A DNA stretch of 14,861 nucleotides from assembly GCA_900319505.1 (NCBI GenBank), contig ONOV01000130.1:1-14861 (forward strand), read 5' to 3'. The notes beneath the pieces are model-generated. The model did no database searches, had not been told where the DNA came from, and was given only the letters and a program-made list of their open reading frames with translations. The DNA comes from an uncultured Erysipelotrichaceae bacterium. Its GTDB lineage: Bacteria > Bacillota_I > Bacilli_A > Erysipelotrichales > Erysipelotrichaceae. Below are positions 13,971 through 14,861 of the stretch, one piece after another (position 1 is the stretch's first letter; each line of letters starts with the position of its first letter). The position numbers and the translations under genes are program-made.

Positions 13971-14861
13971 TTATTCCAGTTCAAAGGCACCGGTATAGAG
14001 CTGATAGTACTGTCCTCTGGCCGCAATCAGTTCCTCATGCGTACCTCTTTCAATGATATGACCGTGATCCAGCACAATAATGACATTGGCATTCTTGACT
14101 GTGGAAAGACGGTGGGCAATGACGAATACCGTTCTGCCCATCATGAGTCTGTCCATGCCTTCCTGGACAATCTGTTCCGTTCTTGTATCAATGGAAGATG
14201 TCGCTTCATCCAGAATCATGACCGGCGGGTCCGCAACCGCAGCCCGGGCAATCGCAAGCAGCTGGCACTGCCCCTGGGACAGGTTGGCGCCATTGCCTGA
14301 CAGCATGGTCTGATAGCCTTCCGGCAGATGGCGGATGAAACTGTCCGCTCCGGCCAGTCTTGCGGCCGCCATGCACTCCTCATCCGTGGCATCCAGTCTG
14401 CCATAGCGGATATTGTCCATGACCGTACCGGTAAACAGAACCGTATCCTGCAGAACAATACCGAGCGAATGTCTGAGATCTGCTTTCTTGATCTTATTGA
14501 TATTGATGCCGTCATAGCGGATCTTGCCATCCGCAATATCATAGAACCGGTTGATCAGGTTGGTGATGGTTGTCTTGCCGGCACCGGTAGCGCCGACAAA
14601 GGCAATCTTCTGGCCCGGCTTGCCATAAAGCGTAATGTTATGGAGGACAACCTTATCCGGGTTATAGGCAAAGTCCACATCATAGAAGCGCACATCGCCT
14701 CTTAAAGGCGTATAGGTGATCGTACCATCAGCCTGATGGGGATGTTTCCAGGCCCACTTGCCTGTACTTTCCTTTGTCTCTTCCAGGGTTCCGTTCTTTT
14801 CCGTCACATTGACCAGCGTCACATAGCCGTCATCTGTCTCCGGTTCTTCATCCAGCATTTC
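13971..14861 (-). CDS. ABC exporter, ATP-binding C-terminal part (partial)
   Basis: The C-terminal half of a fused membrane/ATPase exporter subunit of the multidrug/lipid type; its start lies beyond the window edge and the frame is still open there (a GAA codon precedes the Met at 14858). Numbering from that Met: a linker of about 50 residues, then the nucleotide-binding domain with Walker A GATGAGKTT (89-97), Q-loop Gln137, the signature LSQGQ (193-197, a variant of LSGGQ), Walker B and catalytic Glu in ILDEATSSID (Glu218), and switch His249. All are intact, so the ATPase should be active. Such half-transporters usually pair with a second subunit encoded next door, which would be outside the window. 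Substrate cannot be predicted. Confidence 0.92.
   Translation of the reverse strand, partial: EMLDEEPETDDGYVTLVNVTEKNGTLEETKESTGKWAWKHPHQADGTITYTPLRGDVRFYDVDFAYNPDKVVLHNITLYGKPGQKIAFVGATGAGKTTITNLINRFYDIADGKIRYDGININKIKKADLRHSLGIVLQDTVLFTGTVMDNIRYGRLDATDEECMAAARLAGADSFIRHLPEGYQTMLSGNGANLSQGQCQLLAIARAAVADPPVMILDEATSSIDTRTEQIVQEGMDRLMMGRTVFVIAHRLSTVKNANVIIVLDHGHIIERGTHEELIAARGQYYQLYTGAFELE

Overview
The window looks like chromosomal DNA of a Bacillota (Firmicutes) bacterium, most likely of the Erysipelotrichia. The basis is a housekeeping cluster encoding a cyclic-di-AMP receptor, YchF, DUF951, FolD and Dtd, Gram-positive secreted wall hydrolases with Ala-X-Ala-type signal peptides, and moderate GC. 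The family placement is inference. There are no tRNA, rRNA, CRISPR, transposase or phage genes.

Left part (21-3095, minus strand): a compact housekeeping series read dtd, folD, DUF951, ychF, darA. The first four are joined by a 9-nt gap, a 4-nt ATGA overlap and a TAA-ATG abutment. darA follows after about 100 nt.

Centre (3354-8319, plus strand): four secreted paralogues in tandem, called A, B, C and D below. Each has a signal peptide, a shared N-terminal region that I do not recognise, an immunoglobulin-like domain and a C-terminal catalytic domain. The catalytic domains alternate: NlpC/P60, CHAP-like, NlpC/P60, CHAP. The N-terminal halves pair as A with B and C with D, whereas the catalytic ends pair as A with C and B with D, so the genes look like domain mosaics. 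The spaces between them hold strong inverted repeats and apparent promoters placed very close to the start codons.

Right of the array (8368-9525, minus strand) lies a membrane-anchored member of the D-Ala-D-Ala carboxypeptidase (peptidase S11) family in which all three active-site motifs are replaced. It is a probable pseudoenzyme next to four probable peptidoglycan hydrolases, and is the most interesting single gene here. Back-to-back intrinsic terminators separate it from the array.

The rest holds a two-HMA-domain P1B-2 ATPase (Zn/Cd/Pb export) with a clear promoter and an ArsR/SmtB-like operator, a Sel1-repeat protein, a PHP-family histidinol-phosphatase-like enzyme on the plus strand, and the C-terminal part of an ABC exporter that runs off the window. 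No gap between genes exceeds 300 bases. The best candidate for something undescribed is the four-gene modular hydrolase array together with the catalytically dead PBP-like protein.
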